A DNA stretch of 64,000 nucleotides from Adineta ricciae (Eukaryota > Rotifera > Eurotatoria > Adinetida > Adinetidae), in NCBI GenBank assembly GCA_905250025.1, contig CAJNOJ010000041.1:62001-126000 (forward strand), read 5' to 3'. The position numbers and the translations under genes are program-made. Shown piece after piece: positions 1-11,390 of this stretch (position 1 is its first letter; the number at the start of each line of letters is the position of its first letter). The notes beneath the pieces are model-generated. The model had not been told where the DNA came from. It saw nothing but the letters and a program-made list of their open reading frames with translations, and did not search any database.

Positions 1-423
1 GCTCGGACGTAACAGTTGTTCTGCCATTACGCCGAACTGTGCTAAATACTTGTTGATTGTACAAATAATCCAGAAAATCGATCTCCCGAGCGGTAGATAG
101 AAGATAACTGAACTAGCTTTTGATGAGCTGTCGAAATTGTCACACTTGATTAAAGGTTTTTCATTCAATATGATGCATTTACTTCGACAGACGTGACCTT
201 CTTAATATTTTATATCTCTTCATCAATCTCATTTTGCCATACGTGAGTCTTTTAATCAAAACTTAAGTTAGCAAAGGACTCCTCTCAGTCAAAGTAAGTG
301 ACTAGACAATTCGAAGAAGAGCTTTATTCTATCTGACATGGAGTTATTTGTATTTATATTGAACTCGTCACCGGATTGATACGAAACACACAGGAAAGAA
401 GAGGAAAAAAAAAGATTTTGCTA
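1..423. other. Left-edge flank and INTS5 3' region
   Basis: No coding region is recognisable here. On the minus strand this is the downstream side of INTS5. A TTTATT at 323-328 (AATAAA on the minus strand), about 100 bases past the INTS5 stop, is a plausible polyadenylation signal. I see nothing assignable in bases 1-300. Confidence 0.5.
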
Positions 424-3400
424 TCACGAAATCGAGACAGTGTTTTGTAATTGTAAATGAAGAAAATGTTCAGCGATAGGTCCAACATCTGCAATATTCT
501 TTTGTATGACATATCGAATAGGATCGAAGTAAATCGAATCGCGAGCGATCATTGGTTGCGAGGTGGGTAATAATCTTGTTTGAGACATCTGTTGATTTTG
601 CTTCAAATAACTCCAGATGTTTAACAAAAGTGTAAAACAATCGTAGGCTGTGATGAATGGAAATAGTTCGTAGATCTCATTCAACGGGGGCGGAAGAAAA
701 CGAGCCTAGAAGAAAGACAAGAATTCAATGAGAGAAAACATTCCACGCAATTTCGTACTTTTTTCAGAAGAATGATTAAATTTGTGGAGAGCATTAGTTG
801 TTTGACAAAAGTTTTTGCTCGATCTTCACCACGAAAGTTCTCCCATTGAACAATCAAAGCGCACAATAAACAACGAACGATTGGCATGCACAGATGAAAG
901 GCAGTACTATCTATAAAGAAAAATAGAGTCAATTTGCTGAGGTATGAGTGAGTTAACCTGTTGCAATCATTTCGAATAGTATCCATACAAATGGTTGATC
1001 GTCAAGTCGACGAATTAATGCTAAATTTCTAAAATAGGAAAGAATTTATTCAAAATCATCGATACTATCATTTCGATTTACCTTTCATTCGGTGTTTTAT
1101 ACTGATCATCATCAAACTGAGAATCGATCGTCGAATCTGGGAGGATATTATCAATTAGTGATGTTGCTAAACTCAGAATTAATTGTGATTTCTGCGAATT
1201 TTCATTCGATATCAATTCATTGAACACATCGGTCATCAATATGTTATATTGATCCAGATGCTAAAGATAAGAGTCAAAATGCAGTCGTAGATTCTATTCG
1301 TCGTCCTTATTTCTTACCTGAATGGGTATTTTAATCCATCGATCAGTCATGAAATTCTTTTTGAATGACCGCGATGGTACTCGATTGGAAATCATGTTGT
1401 TCACGCTAAGATTCTGCTCTAGAAGTGAACTTGATACATCCATCGTGCGACGTGTTGTGCTCGTATCATCAATTTTATCAAAAGGCTAAATCAAACGACA
1501 AGCACGGATGAGCGCTTTGCATTCAAGGAGGAAATCATTTACACTTAGTTTAGGTACGATTACATCGATTAATGTAATCATTGTGAATAAACGAAAATCA
1601 TGGTTGTTAAAACTTAGGAAATTCCAGAGAGTATCGCGCCAGAGAAGCAGATTGTCCATTAGATTCTCATCGTTATCTTCGATGATTTTCATATGTAGAT
1701 CAGTGAATGAACAAGCAAGTTGAAGAATATGCTCATATGATGGTAACGTGTTGTAGCAATGTAATTGAAGAAAGATTTGACAGATAAGATGATAATCAGC
1801 GGCATTTTCACTTAAAAATCGACTGAAATGAGTGATTAATGACCAGATGATTGAATGGATTGAACGACTAGAGAGAAAGATCAAGAAATGTCTAATAGAC
1901 GAGGATATTCTAATGACAAACCTATTCGAGAATGTTCGTTCATCAATTGACAACAGTTTTAGAAGATTTTCGAGACATATTGCGATTTTTGATGAATCAT
2001 CTTGTTCAAATATCAGATTCAAACTATCACGTACACAATTGGAATGGTAATATTCAAATTCTAGATAGACATCTTGTAAAATATCAATCTAAAATCAAAT
2101 GAATGAAACTCCATCGAACTGTATTCGTATCTCAACAAAAGTTTACCGCAGTTGACCTTGTAAATATATACTGAACGTATTTTATCATTGTTTCATCGCC
2201 ATTGTAAAGCGCAATGTTGAAGCACAGATCGTTGACGAGTTGAATCTTTTGCGGATGTTTTGTATAGTTTAAAAGATCGAGAAGATAATCGAATGACAAG
2301 CGTAATGTTGACAAGATCGGTATGGCTGGTTTTTGGTTATCTTTTTGTAAACGAAATTTATAATGACATTCATGACATAGTTGTTGCAGAATGTGTTGAC
2401 AACTGTGGTGTAATGTAAGTTCAATTTCATCTTGATCTACAAATTCGAAATGAAGTACTTGTTGAAAGAGATAAGATGGTGAGTACCTGCAGGAATTTCC
2501 TCGTGAATGAAACTAAGAATGAACTGAATGATTTGAAATGCATCAGTGCGAACTCGCAGTAAGCCTGATAGAAATTCATTGGTTAACCTTCGAATGAAAA
2601 ATCAGTTTAGATGCGAAGAACGGAGGAAAAATTAGGCGAATTTACTGTGGAATGTCGATGCTTTTCGTTTGTCTTATTGATGAACACAAACGACGCAGAT
2701 TGAGAGCGTTTAAGGATCGATAGAGAGAATAATAGACGATATCACACAAAGGTCCCGTCGTCACCACAAATATCATTTGTATCAATGGAAGAATAGAAAC
2801 ATGCTTTTGAATATCATCACTTGCTAATAACGATTGAATTTGTTGTGTAAGAACTTGATGAAATACTTGAGGCTCTTGTTCAGCAATGATCTCAAGTGAC
2901 GACCAAACAGCATAGATACTTCGCACACCATGAACAATCTGAAATTGACTGGCTTCTTGTAAACTTAGTTGGATCAAATGTGAGATAAGAGTTTGACCAC
3001 ATCGTAAACTAAGAGAACAGTTCAGTAGAATTTGGAACAAGAATCAGAACTTGTTACCTTAAAGAGACAGTAACCCAATCAAAAACTGGCCGACTACGTA
3101 TCGACGCTTCGAGATATTTATTCAGTGCATTATTTGCAGTTGTCGAGCTGAAAAGACAATACGAATGGATGGCTAGGACAATCAATGATTTATACAACTT
3201 ACTCATGTGTAATGCAGGCGGAACATATCTTAATTAATACCATAGCTGCTTGACATTGTGTCCATAAATGAATTCGATCGTCCAATGTTTCACATTTTTT
3301 AATGTTTGCTTCATTGGCATATCGAACAGTGAGATCAAATAATTGATCGATTGACCACTAATGATCGAATTGAATAAATAATCTTAATAATTAATTTCTA

Positions 3401-3772
3401 GCTCACTTGTGCAAGGATGTCTGCCCAACTCTGCGACTGCGTTGCCAAGGAAATTAGTTTTGATTCAATCGTTGTTAGCAAATCGCTTACGTCTAGACAG
3501 AAATCGAGTTGAGAGAAAGTTTACGCAAAGGAGCTCGTTGATGGATTACTCGCAACTAAGGAAACATTTTGAATAAAACAATGTACACCGACACGGATTA
3601 GTGAGTTGAAATAATCGAAGATTGCATCGCGTGCCGATGGAAATGTTGTTAGCAGATTCAAACAAATCGAACACGTCCGTTCGAGATTATCTGGCGTTGT
3701 TAATGTTCGTGAATCAGCTGAATGATGGATAAAAAAGGCAAAATCTTGAGACAATTGATTCGATGAAGTCAT
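424..3772 (-). CDS. INTS5: Integrator complex subunit 5 (INTS5)
   Basis: This is a multi-exon gene for a large helical-repeat protein. Integrator is a nuclear complex that cleaves snRNA and other RNA polymerase II transcripts; INTS5 is one of its scaffold subunits. The N-terminus begins MTSSNQLSQDFAFFIHH and continues with a segment around FPSARDAIFDYFNSLI that aligns with the opening of animal INTS5. Later exons match the family blocks WSIDQLFDLT, LWTQCQAAMVLIKIC and FDWVTVSLRCGQTLISHLI. The last exon (IARDSIYFDPIRYVIQKNI) fits the family C-terminus. Introns are short, and the stop is at 424-426. The ATG follows directly after a TTTTTCAAG acceptor-like sequence and lies only 75 bases after the stop of the upstream Sds3-like gene, so the two may share a transcript. 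The identification rests on remembered family sequence; the exact exon edges in the middle are not all fixed. Confidence 0.75.
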
Positions 3773-3847
3773 CTTGAAAAATCAAAATTCTTCTCATTAT
3801 AAAAATTACTTATCAACAATTTTCTATGCTATGTAAAATGTCGGAGT

Positions 3848-4934
3848 CTATGTGTTACAATTTCGTTTACGAATAGTCACATGGCCGTCGTGTAGAAGTG
3901 AAAGACTAATACGATGTTTAACATTCGCTCCTAAACGGCGTACAAGCAAATCGTTTCGGCCGATAGACAAAACAAGTGCGGGGACGATTTCTAGACCATC
4001 AAAGACGAGAAAGATATGCGCATTACGAGCAAACCAGGCGTTCTGGTACCACAAACGACCATCTTCAATTCGTACGTCAATTGAAGACGACCTTCTTGTC
4101 GGCTCATCAACTTGATGAGTGAATAGATGCCTTTCAGTATGAAAAAGATTCCTTTGAATGTCTTGAATATCCTGCTCGATGACTGTTGTTGATAAACAAC
4201 GTTGCAGTTCAATTCCACCGAAGGGTGGTAAAAGAGAATTGCTTCGACTGAAGATTGACAAGTCTTTCAACGATGTCGATGTTAGTGAGGAAGTCTCCGA
4301 AGAACAATCACTGCCTATCGCTCGTCTGAGATTGTACGTTGAACGTTGTGTCGATTCGTTGGAGATGTGCCCATCGAGTGGAAGCCCGTCGTTGCCATCA
4401 GTCGATTGATTGCGTAGACGTGGATCATGGTCTGGAAAGTTATAAGAATGAATACTAATATTTTGATATTTGAAATCGAGAAAACGTCGTTGATCGTGCC
4501 ATGTCGCAAGTAGTTTCAATTTACAATCGAGTTTTTGCGTTTGAAATGTTTCTTTCGACAATTGGATTTCATAGCGATACATGTGATCAATAATATCCGA
4601 GCGATAATTATGCCAATGATTCAAACTTTTCACCTAAAATATCCATTTATGAAGAACGTCTATACCCCAAAATCCTTCCTCATACTTGTTTGTCGTATAA
4701 TCTTAACAATTGATGTAAACGTTGTTTGTATTGCCTTTGATGTTCGTCATGATCATCACTGTCTTGTTCTGCGAGGAGGTTACTGATTGTATGAGGTATT
4801 TGCCGTTTAGTTAAATTTCGTAACTGTTGTCTCAAATGACTCAAGCGTTTCTCTATCATCTTCAGCGATACTTTACCATTTGATGTTCTTCTCGACGAAC
4901 ACGTCGTCTGTCTAACTGATTCAACTGGACACAT
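3848..4934 (-). CDS. SUDS3: Sds3/SUDS3-like Sin3-HDAC corepressor subunit
   Basis: Two exons (4934-4686 and 4633-3848) are separated by a 52-base GT-AG intron and encode about 344 residues. Sds3 proteins hold the Sin3-HDAC complex together in the nucleus. The N-terminal half has an acidic and coiled-coil character (SLKMIEKRLSHLRQQLRNLT, then a charged helix). A serine-rich linker follows. The C-terminal 75 residues match the SUDS3 end domain: RIEDGRLWYQNAWF, then SIGRNDLLVRRLG and a terminal VTIRKR, as in vertebrate SUDS3 (RIEDGKLYYDKRWY and VIRRR). The coiled-coil half is more diverged. The gene sits between a second Sds3-like gene upstream and INTS5 downstream, all on the minus strand. Start choice is the first ATG of the open frame; an upstream leader exon is not excluded. 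Confidence 0.75.
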
Positions 4935-5131
4935 TCGAAAGTACTTAAATATGATCTTTTCTCTTAGAAGACAGTCAAGAAAACTTAGTATCTAGAATAA
5001 ACCAAAATACTATCAAATCACTAAACAAGGAAAAATACAAGAAATGTTTTATTACAAGAAGAAAAACAACACATCGAACGCAGTCTTCTGCCATTCTAAA
5101 TCATATATACACATATCGAAAAGAAAATAAG

Positions 5132-5911
5132 TTATTTTCGACTGTTTGTTATTATTCTTAAATCGTCTTCACACTCGTCATCTTTTATTGTCCATTTCGG
5201 CAGTTGAAAGATGCTGAAAGCTCCAACGAGACGTTTTCGAGCGGCTTGCTGTGGCGGAATCGGTGATAGAATGCCGCTGCTGCCCATGACATTCATAGTT
5301 AACAAGCTTGAAAATTCATCATCGTTCGCCGTCGAAGAAGACGCTGTTGTTTGCTGACCGATGTCGGGTCGTTGTCGGAAATTATACGCTTTAGCTTGCA
5401 ATGGATGCGGTGGTTGCATTGTGACGAGTAATGGGTCCGCGTCAAACGAACGTGAATGAATATCAATAGCCGAGCGCATCTCTTCGACAACGAGTTTACG
5501 TTTACGTCGAAGACGATCGAGTAAAAGTTCTTTCAATTCGCTTTTTTTTGCCTGGAAATGTTGTTGAGTGCAGCGCGTTTCTAAATCAAAACGACGGCTG
5601 ATTCGTTCTTCTTCGATCTTATAGCGTGCTTTTAATTGTAAGCAACTGTAACGATATGCATCAAGCAAAGCATTCAAACGATTCAGATCGATTGACGGTG
5701 TCGACGAATTGACATGTCGCTGTTCGAGTGCGGCTAGATCAGCATACAAATTAACTAGACGATTATCAATTACTGATGATGCTGATGGTGCGACACGATA
5801 ATTTTGACGACGTTGTTGTCGTTGGTGCTGCATCGTGTTGCTATTGAGTGAATGGAGTGGTAAGTCGGATGATAATGTTGTATTCGAATGAACTACCGAA
5901 GATCGATTCAT
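5132..5911 (-). CDS. Second Sds3/BRMS1-family protein, single exon
   Basis: This is an uninterrupted 259-residue frame. Residues about 60-150 form a charged coiled coil (LQLKARYKIEEERISRRFDL, then KSELKELLLDRLRRKRKLVV) with the spacing of the Sds3/BRMS1 core, which binds Sin3. After it come a basic NFRQRP motif and, near the end, WTIKDDECEDDLRII, resembling the short LTDEQIMEDL helix found late in SUDS3 and BRMS1. The SUDS3 end domain (RIEDG...) is absent. The N-terminus is Gln/Ser/Arg-rich. It differs strongly from the neighbouring Sds3-like gene, so this is not a recent tandem copy. Family membership is inferred from the coiled coil and linker order; a diverged or unrelated coiled-coil protein is possible. 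Confidence 0.55.
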   Translation of the reverse strand: MNRSSVVHSNTTLSSDLPLHSLNSNTMQHQRQQRRQNYRVAPSASSVIDNRLVNLYADLAALEQRHVNSSTPSIDLNRLNALLDAYRYSCLQLKARYKIEEERISRRFDLETRCTQQHFQAKKSELKELLLDRLRRKRKLVVEEMRSAIDIHSRSFDADPLLVTMQPPHPLQAKAYNFRQRPDIGQQTTASSSTANDDEFSSLLTMNVMGSSGILSPIPPQQAARKRLVGAFSIFQLPKWTIKDDECEDDLRIITNSRK

Positions 5912-6328
5912 CCCACCAACTTATTTTCAATTGCTCATTGACAAATATGAATAAACAACAAGACAAAAAAAACTGCAAACCGTCGCTTTCAATGGATATA
6001 CAGATTAATCCAATAGAAAATTATCTGTATTGACGATGCGTGACATCTATCGACGACCTATCTTATCGTGTGTATGGCAAAAAATGCACAGATCTTTTGC
6101 TTTTGAAGATTTTCGTTTATACAATAAATAATTCATAAAATGCTGTTTTAACAATTAGACGAGAAAAATGAATAAAAGGCGAAATTACCAATAGGAAAAA
6201 TTACGAAAAGTCTATTTCTGTTTTGATTTTGATTTAGAAGAAAAGACGAAGAGTATTTGCTTAAATCACAGGCTCGGTTGTTTTCTCTTGATACTAATGA
6301 TGATTTACATTTGAATATTGAAAATTAT
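5912..6328. other. Intergenic, Sds3-like 5' side and SNX 3' side
   Basis: About 420 AT-rich bases lie between the start of the second Sds3-like gene and the stop of the sorting nexin gene. Minus-strand polyadenylation hexamers are likely here. I see no further gene. Confidence 0.5.
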
Positions 6329-8191
6329 CTATGCGAGAGTTTCCGATTGTTGAATGAAACTCTTGATGGTTTGAATCTGAGCCTAAATGAAAAGCATTTC
6401 TTCAAAAAACTGTTGAGATTCGCAAGGAAAACTTACTTTCGTGTGTTTGACTTGCAATTCAGTGAATTCAATCAGATTCTTTCGGAACATTTGTACCCGA
6501 CGTGTTTTAAAATCGTTTAATTCTAAACAGAATTTCGAATATTTCCATATAAAATAGACACTGAAAGAAAATAAATCACCTTCTTTTGCTTTGCCCGAAA
6601 TTGTTTCGAATTTTGTTTTGATATGTTGTTGAGTTGTTTCTGCTTGTTGAACGTCTTTATTCTTTTGTCGCGCACGATCTAGATTCTTATTCGCCGTTTC
6701 GAAATCAGCTAAACAACGCGATCGACGATACATCAAATCCAATGCAGCCTTCGAATCTCGCATATAGTAACGTAATGTATCGGATAGTTTTAGATCGGTA
6801 TCTGATTGGATACGCGATTCTAATTTCTTTTTACAAAATCAAACAGAATAGAAACATGAAAACTTAGAATGGCATCTTACTCGGGCTTTTTCAAAGAAAT
6901 CCGCTAGGAGAAGAAAGTATCTAGAAGGAAAAAAATCAATAAAAAAAAGATGGGAGGGAGTTTAGACTTACTTAGTTAAATCACTTTTATCCGTTGTTGA
7001 TAGAGTATTCAAACCACTAGATAGTTTAATGTATGTATCGATCATATCTAGAACAAATTGGTCATCAAGGACTGTAAATGGACGAACGGTAGACTCACTT
7101 TTTTGGGTACGAGTTGCTTTGTCAGCAGCAGCTGTTGCTTCTTTGATTTTCGTATTGTACGTTAATAAGAATTGTTTCTGGCGCTCGAAAAATTCATCAG
7201 TTTCCTAAAGAAATGATTATTAATCTTCTTGAGCAGCTTCATTTGATATGCAAACCTTTTGATTTGCAAGAAGAACTTCATCCGCTGTTTTGGTTAATGT
7301 TTTGAAGAAGCCAGTGATTTGTTCTTTAGCATTTTTACCTCGAACACTCAACTAAACATAGCATGAAAAGATTGTCGATATGCATTTTGGAGAAATCTTT
7401 ACATCTTCTTTGTATTCGAGAAATACACGAAAATTATTATCATTACGAAAAATGGGATGTGCTGCGAGTCGTTGTAGGAAAACTTCATGCATTGAAACGG
7501 TTTTTTTAAACATAGCCAAATATTCGCTAAAAGGAGGCAATAAAGACAATCGTGAAGTGATAGAAGATCTCAACGCACGCTTCGAGTTCCTGTTTCATTT
7601 TCTCGTATTCTTCTCGCGTTAATGAACCTTCACTGTCACTTAGTTTTTGTAATTTTGCACGAGATGAATCGAAATCCGGACGAGGTGGAACTGGTGGAAT
7701 CTAAATTTAAGCATCAGCTTCATTTTCAGAGCAAAACTAACGACGAAAGAGGAAAACGTACAATTAAGCCAGCATATTCTTCGTTTTCGTTGTAACGATC
7801 ATGCAACCAAATGAATTCTTCGTGTTGTCGTGTCACACTAAATTCCGATTCTTGAAAAATCGATAGTTTCGACTATGAAAAACAAAAGAAAGTCCTATTT
7901 TCCAAACAAATTGTCATTCACAATGGATGTACCTTTGTATGCACAGTAAATTTCACTTTTTCTTTTTCACTAAGCGCATCCGATATATCAATACTAATAT
8001 CACTTTCATTCAGGTTCACCGTATCACTATGTTGTTGCTAAAGATAATTTTCAATGCAGCTCTTGCTGTGGTAATTTGCTTTGCATCTTACCTTTCCATC
8101 ATTAATATCCACATTATGCTCAGCTGTCTTTAAAAAAGAAACAAAATTATCGAAAATCGTTTTCATTACATTTCGTATAACATACAAGCAT
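6329..8191 (-). CDS. SNX6: Sorting nexin 5/6 (SNX-BAR, retromer-associated)
   Basis: This gene of roughly ten exons encodes a PX domain followed by a BAR domain. SNX5/6 proteins pair with SNX1/2 on endosomes and carry cargo from endosomes to the Golgi. The PX part reads [20 protein letters not shown], then [20 protein letters not shown] and a [18 protein letters not shown] block, all typical of SNX5/6. The BAR end has [37 protein letters not shown] and LQVKHTK, nearly family consensus. The last coding exon (6382-6329) encodes 17 residues after a 54-base intron (6436-6383); another intron is 6579-6523. The start is best placed at 8191, where a tiny exon encodes only Met-Leu before a GTATGT donor. 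That start is the least certain part. SNX5, SNX6 and SNX32 cannot be told apart; invertebrates normally have one gene. Confidence 0.9.
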
Positions 8192-8607
8192 TGCTAGAAG
8201 ATCGAAGAATAGAAATTAGATTTCTATATCTAGAAAAGACAAAACACACTGGAATATTTGAAATGAAACCTGTACGAATTGAGCAGTGATGCTGACGTAG
8301 TTGTGATTAGAAAGAGTTCTTTCTCAAGTCGTGTGTGATCGTCAGTCTCAAAGTAGATCTAATTAATCATAATGACGAACTCATCTTCAAATTACTCAGC
8401 TAACTCTTGACATGATCCTATAAGCTAAAAAAAACCCAACTTGAGCAATCATATAGTTCTCATCAATCGTTTTATTCAAATGATAGTAGAGTAACCAACA
8501 AAGCAAAGACACAAAAACAATGTGTTTGACATATTTTTGTTTGTTGTAATCAGATTTCTCCTTGTAACTGATGTTCGGCTTGTTTGCTTTTGTTACATTG
8601 TTGCGAT
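8192..8607. other. Intergenic between SNX and eL32
   Basis: About 415 bases without a gene. They hold the eL32 3' flank, with TTTATT hexamers for the minus strand, and the probable promoter or leader of the sorting nexin gene. Confidence 0.5.
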
Positions 8608-9130
8608 TTATTCTTTTTCTTCGGCACGTAGACGTGCGTGTGGATTGGTAACCTTAATGGCTAACTGTTGAGCACGTTCAATGATCTTCTTACGGTTTGG
8701 TGCTGAAACAGCGTGAGAGATTTCAGCAGCAAACTTACGGTTTTGCATCAATAACATTTCGAGTTCCTAAACAAGTCGCATTAGATGAATTTCGAAGAAT
8801 TTAACAAGCATTACCTTAACGTTGTTAACAAGAAATGGACGAAAACCATCTGGACGCATGTGACGTGTGCGTTTATCTGAACCATACCCAATCGATGGCA
8901 TCAAAAACACACCCTTGAAGCGTCGACGAACACGATTGTCAATACCTCTTGGTTTACGCCAGTTTGGCTATAAATGAACTTTGCATAATCAAAGTCTTAA
9001 AAAAGAGAAACTGCTAACATACACGAAGACGATCATATCGGTCGCTTTGATGGCGAATGAATTTCTTCGTGCGTTTTTTCACAATCTTGCCTTTGACTAA
9101 CGGACGTAATTTCGTCGATGTCGATGCCAT
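8608..9130 (-). CDS. RpL32: Ribosomal protein eL32
   Basis: Three exons encode a protein that matches eukaryotic eL32 along its whole length. It starts [20 protein letters not shown], passes through [42 protein letters not shown] and [10 protein letters not shown], and ends [18 protein letters not shown]. eL32 is a component of the large cytosolic ribosomal subunit. The stop TAA (8608-8610) lies inside an AATAAA hexamer. A CTTTCAG acceptor-like site lies about 20 bases upstream of the ATG (AG at 9149-9150 in plus coordinates), so the leader is probably spliced. The eS10 gene lies 245 bases upstream on the same strand. Confidence 0.97.
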
Positions 9131-9375
9131 CGTTTAAAACTTAATGATCTGAAAGTATTCAATGTTCATACGTAATGATTCTTTTGTTATCGAAATAAAA
9201 AATAAGGAGTTCGAAAATCAGATTTTCGGCCTATTTGAAGTGTGTTTTATTTGAGCCGAACAGAATCCATTGTTACCATCAAAACAAGTTCTTCTTTTTT
9301 TGCTCAGAAGTTTCTTTCACAAAAACAAACAAAAACTGACGATAACAAGATTGATGTTAGTAGAGATTTTTTTCT

Positions 9376-10047
9376 TTATTGTTGATCAGCGTTACCGGGA
9401 CCACCACGATTACTATCATTAAATCCACGGCCTCGACCATAACCACCACGCTAAACAAGCAAATCATCAAAGTACTGATCATGTTCTTCTTCCTACGGTA
9501 CACTTACGAATTCTGGTCGAGCACTTCCAGCGCCAACTTCTCCTTGTTTATCGTAACCGCCACGACGGTATTCTTGACGACTTTGGTCGGTTGGTGATGC
9601 TGGTCGAACGTTATCAACTAAGAAAACCGAAACGACGTCGAAATCGAGAAATGCTGTAACGTGAAACTGTACCTCGTTTGGCTGTTTTTGCTCCTTCTGG
9701 TCTTGTTGGTCGTTTAAGTGTAGCTGGTACAATTTCAGGTGGTAAATTAAGATATTCACGTAAGTAATTGGTACCAGCATTGTTCAAATACCAATAATAG
9801 TGACGCCATGCAAATTGTTCTTTAACCAAATCGCGCGATTTAAGTGACTAAAATATATGAAAATAAGAGGGGAAATTTTGAAAGACACGATTGAATTCGA
9901 AGGTACTTGAAGTGCTTTAATGACATGAATATTTGGCACTGGTATAGCTGGATGTTTATCAAGAGCGAAGTCTTTTTCAGCAACGACAACACCTTCCTTC
10001 ATCAAATATTCGTAGATGAGTGTACGATGTTTCTTGGGCATCAACAT
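9376..10047 (-). CDS. RpS10: Ribosomal protein eS10
   Basis: At least four exons. The first begins [20 protein letters not shown] and ends at NIHVIKALQ. The second reads [20 protein letters not shown], then [18 protein letters not shown]. The last exons carry the Gly/Arg-rich tail ([14 protein letters not shown]). All are diagnostic of eS10, a small-subunit protein near the mRNA entry and head region of the ribosome. The stop TAA (9376-9378) overlaps an AATAAA hexamer, as in neighbouring eL32. A long pyrimidine run ending TTTCAG lies about 35 bases before the ATG and could accept a leader exon. Confidence 0.97.
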
Positions 10048-10775
10048 GTTTCCGGTTTTTTCTTCTGATATCTACCGAGATCTGAAAAAAACAGACGAGG
10101 GAATTCCGGTGAAGAAAAAACTTTCATCGCGAGAAATTTTAAGCAAAAGTATTTATCATTAAACTAGCAATTTTGTTTATTGAAATACCGAATGGATTTG
10201 ATTGGATAGAATCGAGTAAAACACGGATTCTTGTTTAATGAACATCTCAACAAAGGTTTGAGAAAAACCTTTTTGAATTTACCATTTTTTCCTTCAAAAC
10301 AAAAAACGACCGATACGAATCGATACTTGAATAAAAACTTCATTTCACTTCGAGAAGAACCTTCGACCATCAATGACTGACATCTGTCCTGTACATGTAT
10401 TAATCACTCTGTAGATCATCTGACGAAAAATTTTTTTTGCAGGTAGGTCGACTATACACTGGGTGACGTCTATTCGTTTTGCTTACGTATTCTATCTACT
10501 CAATAATTGTACGAGTCACTAAACACACTATTTATAGTACATATTGTGTGAATCGAAAAGCACATGGATCGATAGTATAAGTTTTTATTTGAAATTTTTT
10601 ATAAAAATCAGCAAATACAAAATGCAACGATATGATATGTACTATATACATAGTAATACAAAAGAAAAACTCGATTAATTACATGAAACAAAACGCTTTG
10701 TATGTACAAATGAATGTACGATTTCCTTTTTCGGAAAAAGAACTCTGATGAAAGCCACTATTGAGTTGTCTGTTT
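10048..10775. other. Intergenic, eS10 promoter side and UBE2 3' side
   Basis: About 730 bases lie between the eS10 start and the UBE2-like stop. The open frames here are short and show no family resemblance. The stretch should contain the eS10 promoter, on the left, and the 3' end of the UBE2 transcript, on the right. Confidence 0.5.
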
Positions 10776-11390
10776 TCATTCAGTGATACTCTGACGATGA
10801 ATGATTGCTTTTTCGCGAAGAAGATCACCGTCATCAGTTTGAGAAAGTCCAGCAGCAACCTCATTTGTGTTATCGTCATCGCGATCATTTTCAACATCAT
10901 CAGCAACAGCTTCTTCGTCTTTGTCTTCTTCTTCATCCTCATCGGCATCAAGTGCATCCTGTATCAGTTCTGTTACACGACGATTGTATTCTGCTCGATT
11001 ATCTCGAAATAAAAGTGCGGCTTCTAAATTAGCAGGACTGAGTGGATTTGGATCGATTAGGAGAAGACGAATGGAATGAAGAATAGCTAAAATATCATAG
11101 GACGGTGTCCAGCCATCTTTGAGTATATCAACACAAATACGACCATCTTCCCACCAAACATTCGGATGAAAGACCTTTGTCACGAAACGAGCTTGTGGTG
11201 GACGAAGGGGATAATCTTCTGGGAAGATTAATTGAAGTTGAAACACACCCGATTCATAGATACTATCTTCTGGTCCACAAATAATCGCATTCCAGATGAA
11301 AAGATTATCTGCAGAGGGACTAGCATCGATACCTTCGACTTTATTTTTCAATAATTGTCGAAAATCTTGTTGCAATCTTCGCATAGCCAT
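10776..11390 (-). CDS. RAD6/UBE2A-like ubiquitin-conjugating enzyme with acidic tail
   Basis: A single exon encodes 204 residues. E2 enzymes take ubiquitin from E1 on a cysteine and pass it on with an E3 ligase. The UBC fold is complete: MAMRRLQQDFRQLL, WNAIICGPEDSIYESGVF, FPEDYPLRPPQARF, the HPN motif in KVFHPNVWWEDGRICVDIL (active-site Cys about residue 91), then LLLIDPNPLSPAN. No CDC34-type insertion follows the cysteine, so it belongs with UBE2A/B (RAD6). The tail from about residue 152 is very acidic (DADEDEEEDKDEE), a feature of yeast RAD6 that vertebrate UBE2A/B lack. The Met at 11390 fits the RAD6 start; the frame stays open further upstream, but that part looks non-coding. Intronless in an intron-rich neighbourhood, so a retrocopy origin is possible. 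Confidence 0.88.
   Translation of the reverse strand: MAMRRLQQDFRQLLKNKVEGIDASPSADNLFIWNAIICGPEDSIYESGVFQLQLIFPEDYPLRPPQARFVTKVFHPNVWWEDGRICVDILKDGWTPSYDILAILHSIRLLLIDPNPLSPANLEAALLFRDNRAEYNRRVTELIQDALDADEDEEEDKDEEAVADDVENDRDDDNTNEVAAGLSQTDDGDLLREKAIIHRQSITE

Noticed and set aside
10761-11079. Three plus-strand frames across the UBE2-like tail
   Set aside because: They are reverse-strand readings of the acidic GAA/GAT repeat and give Ser- or His-rich nonsense.
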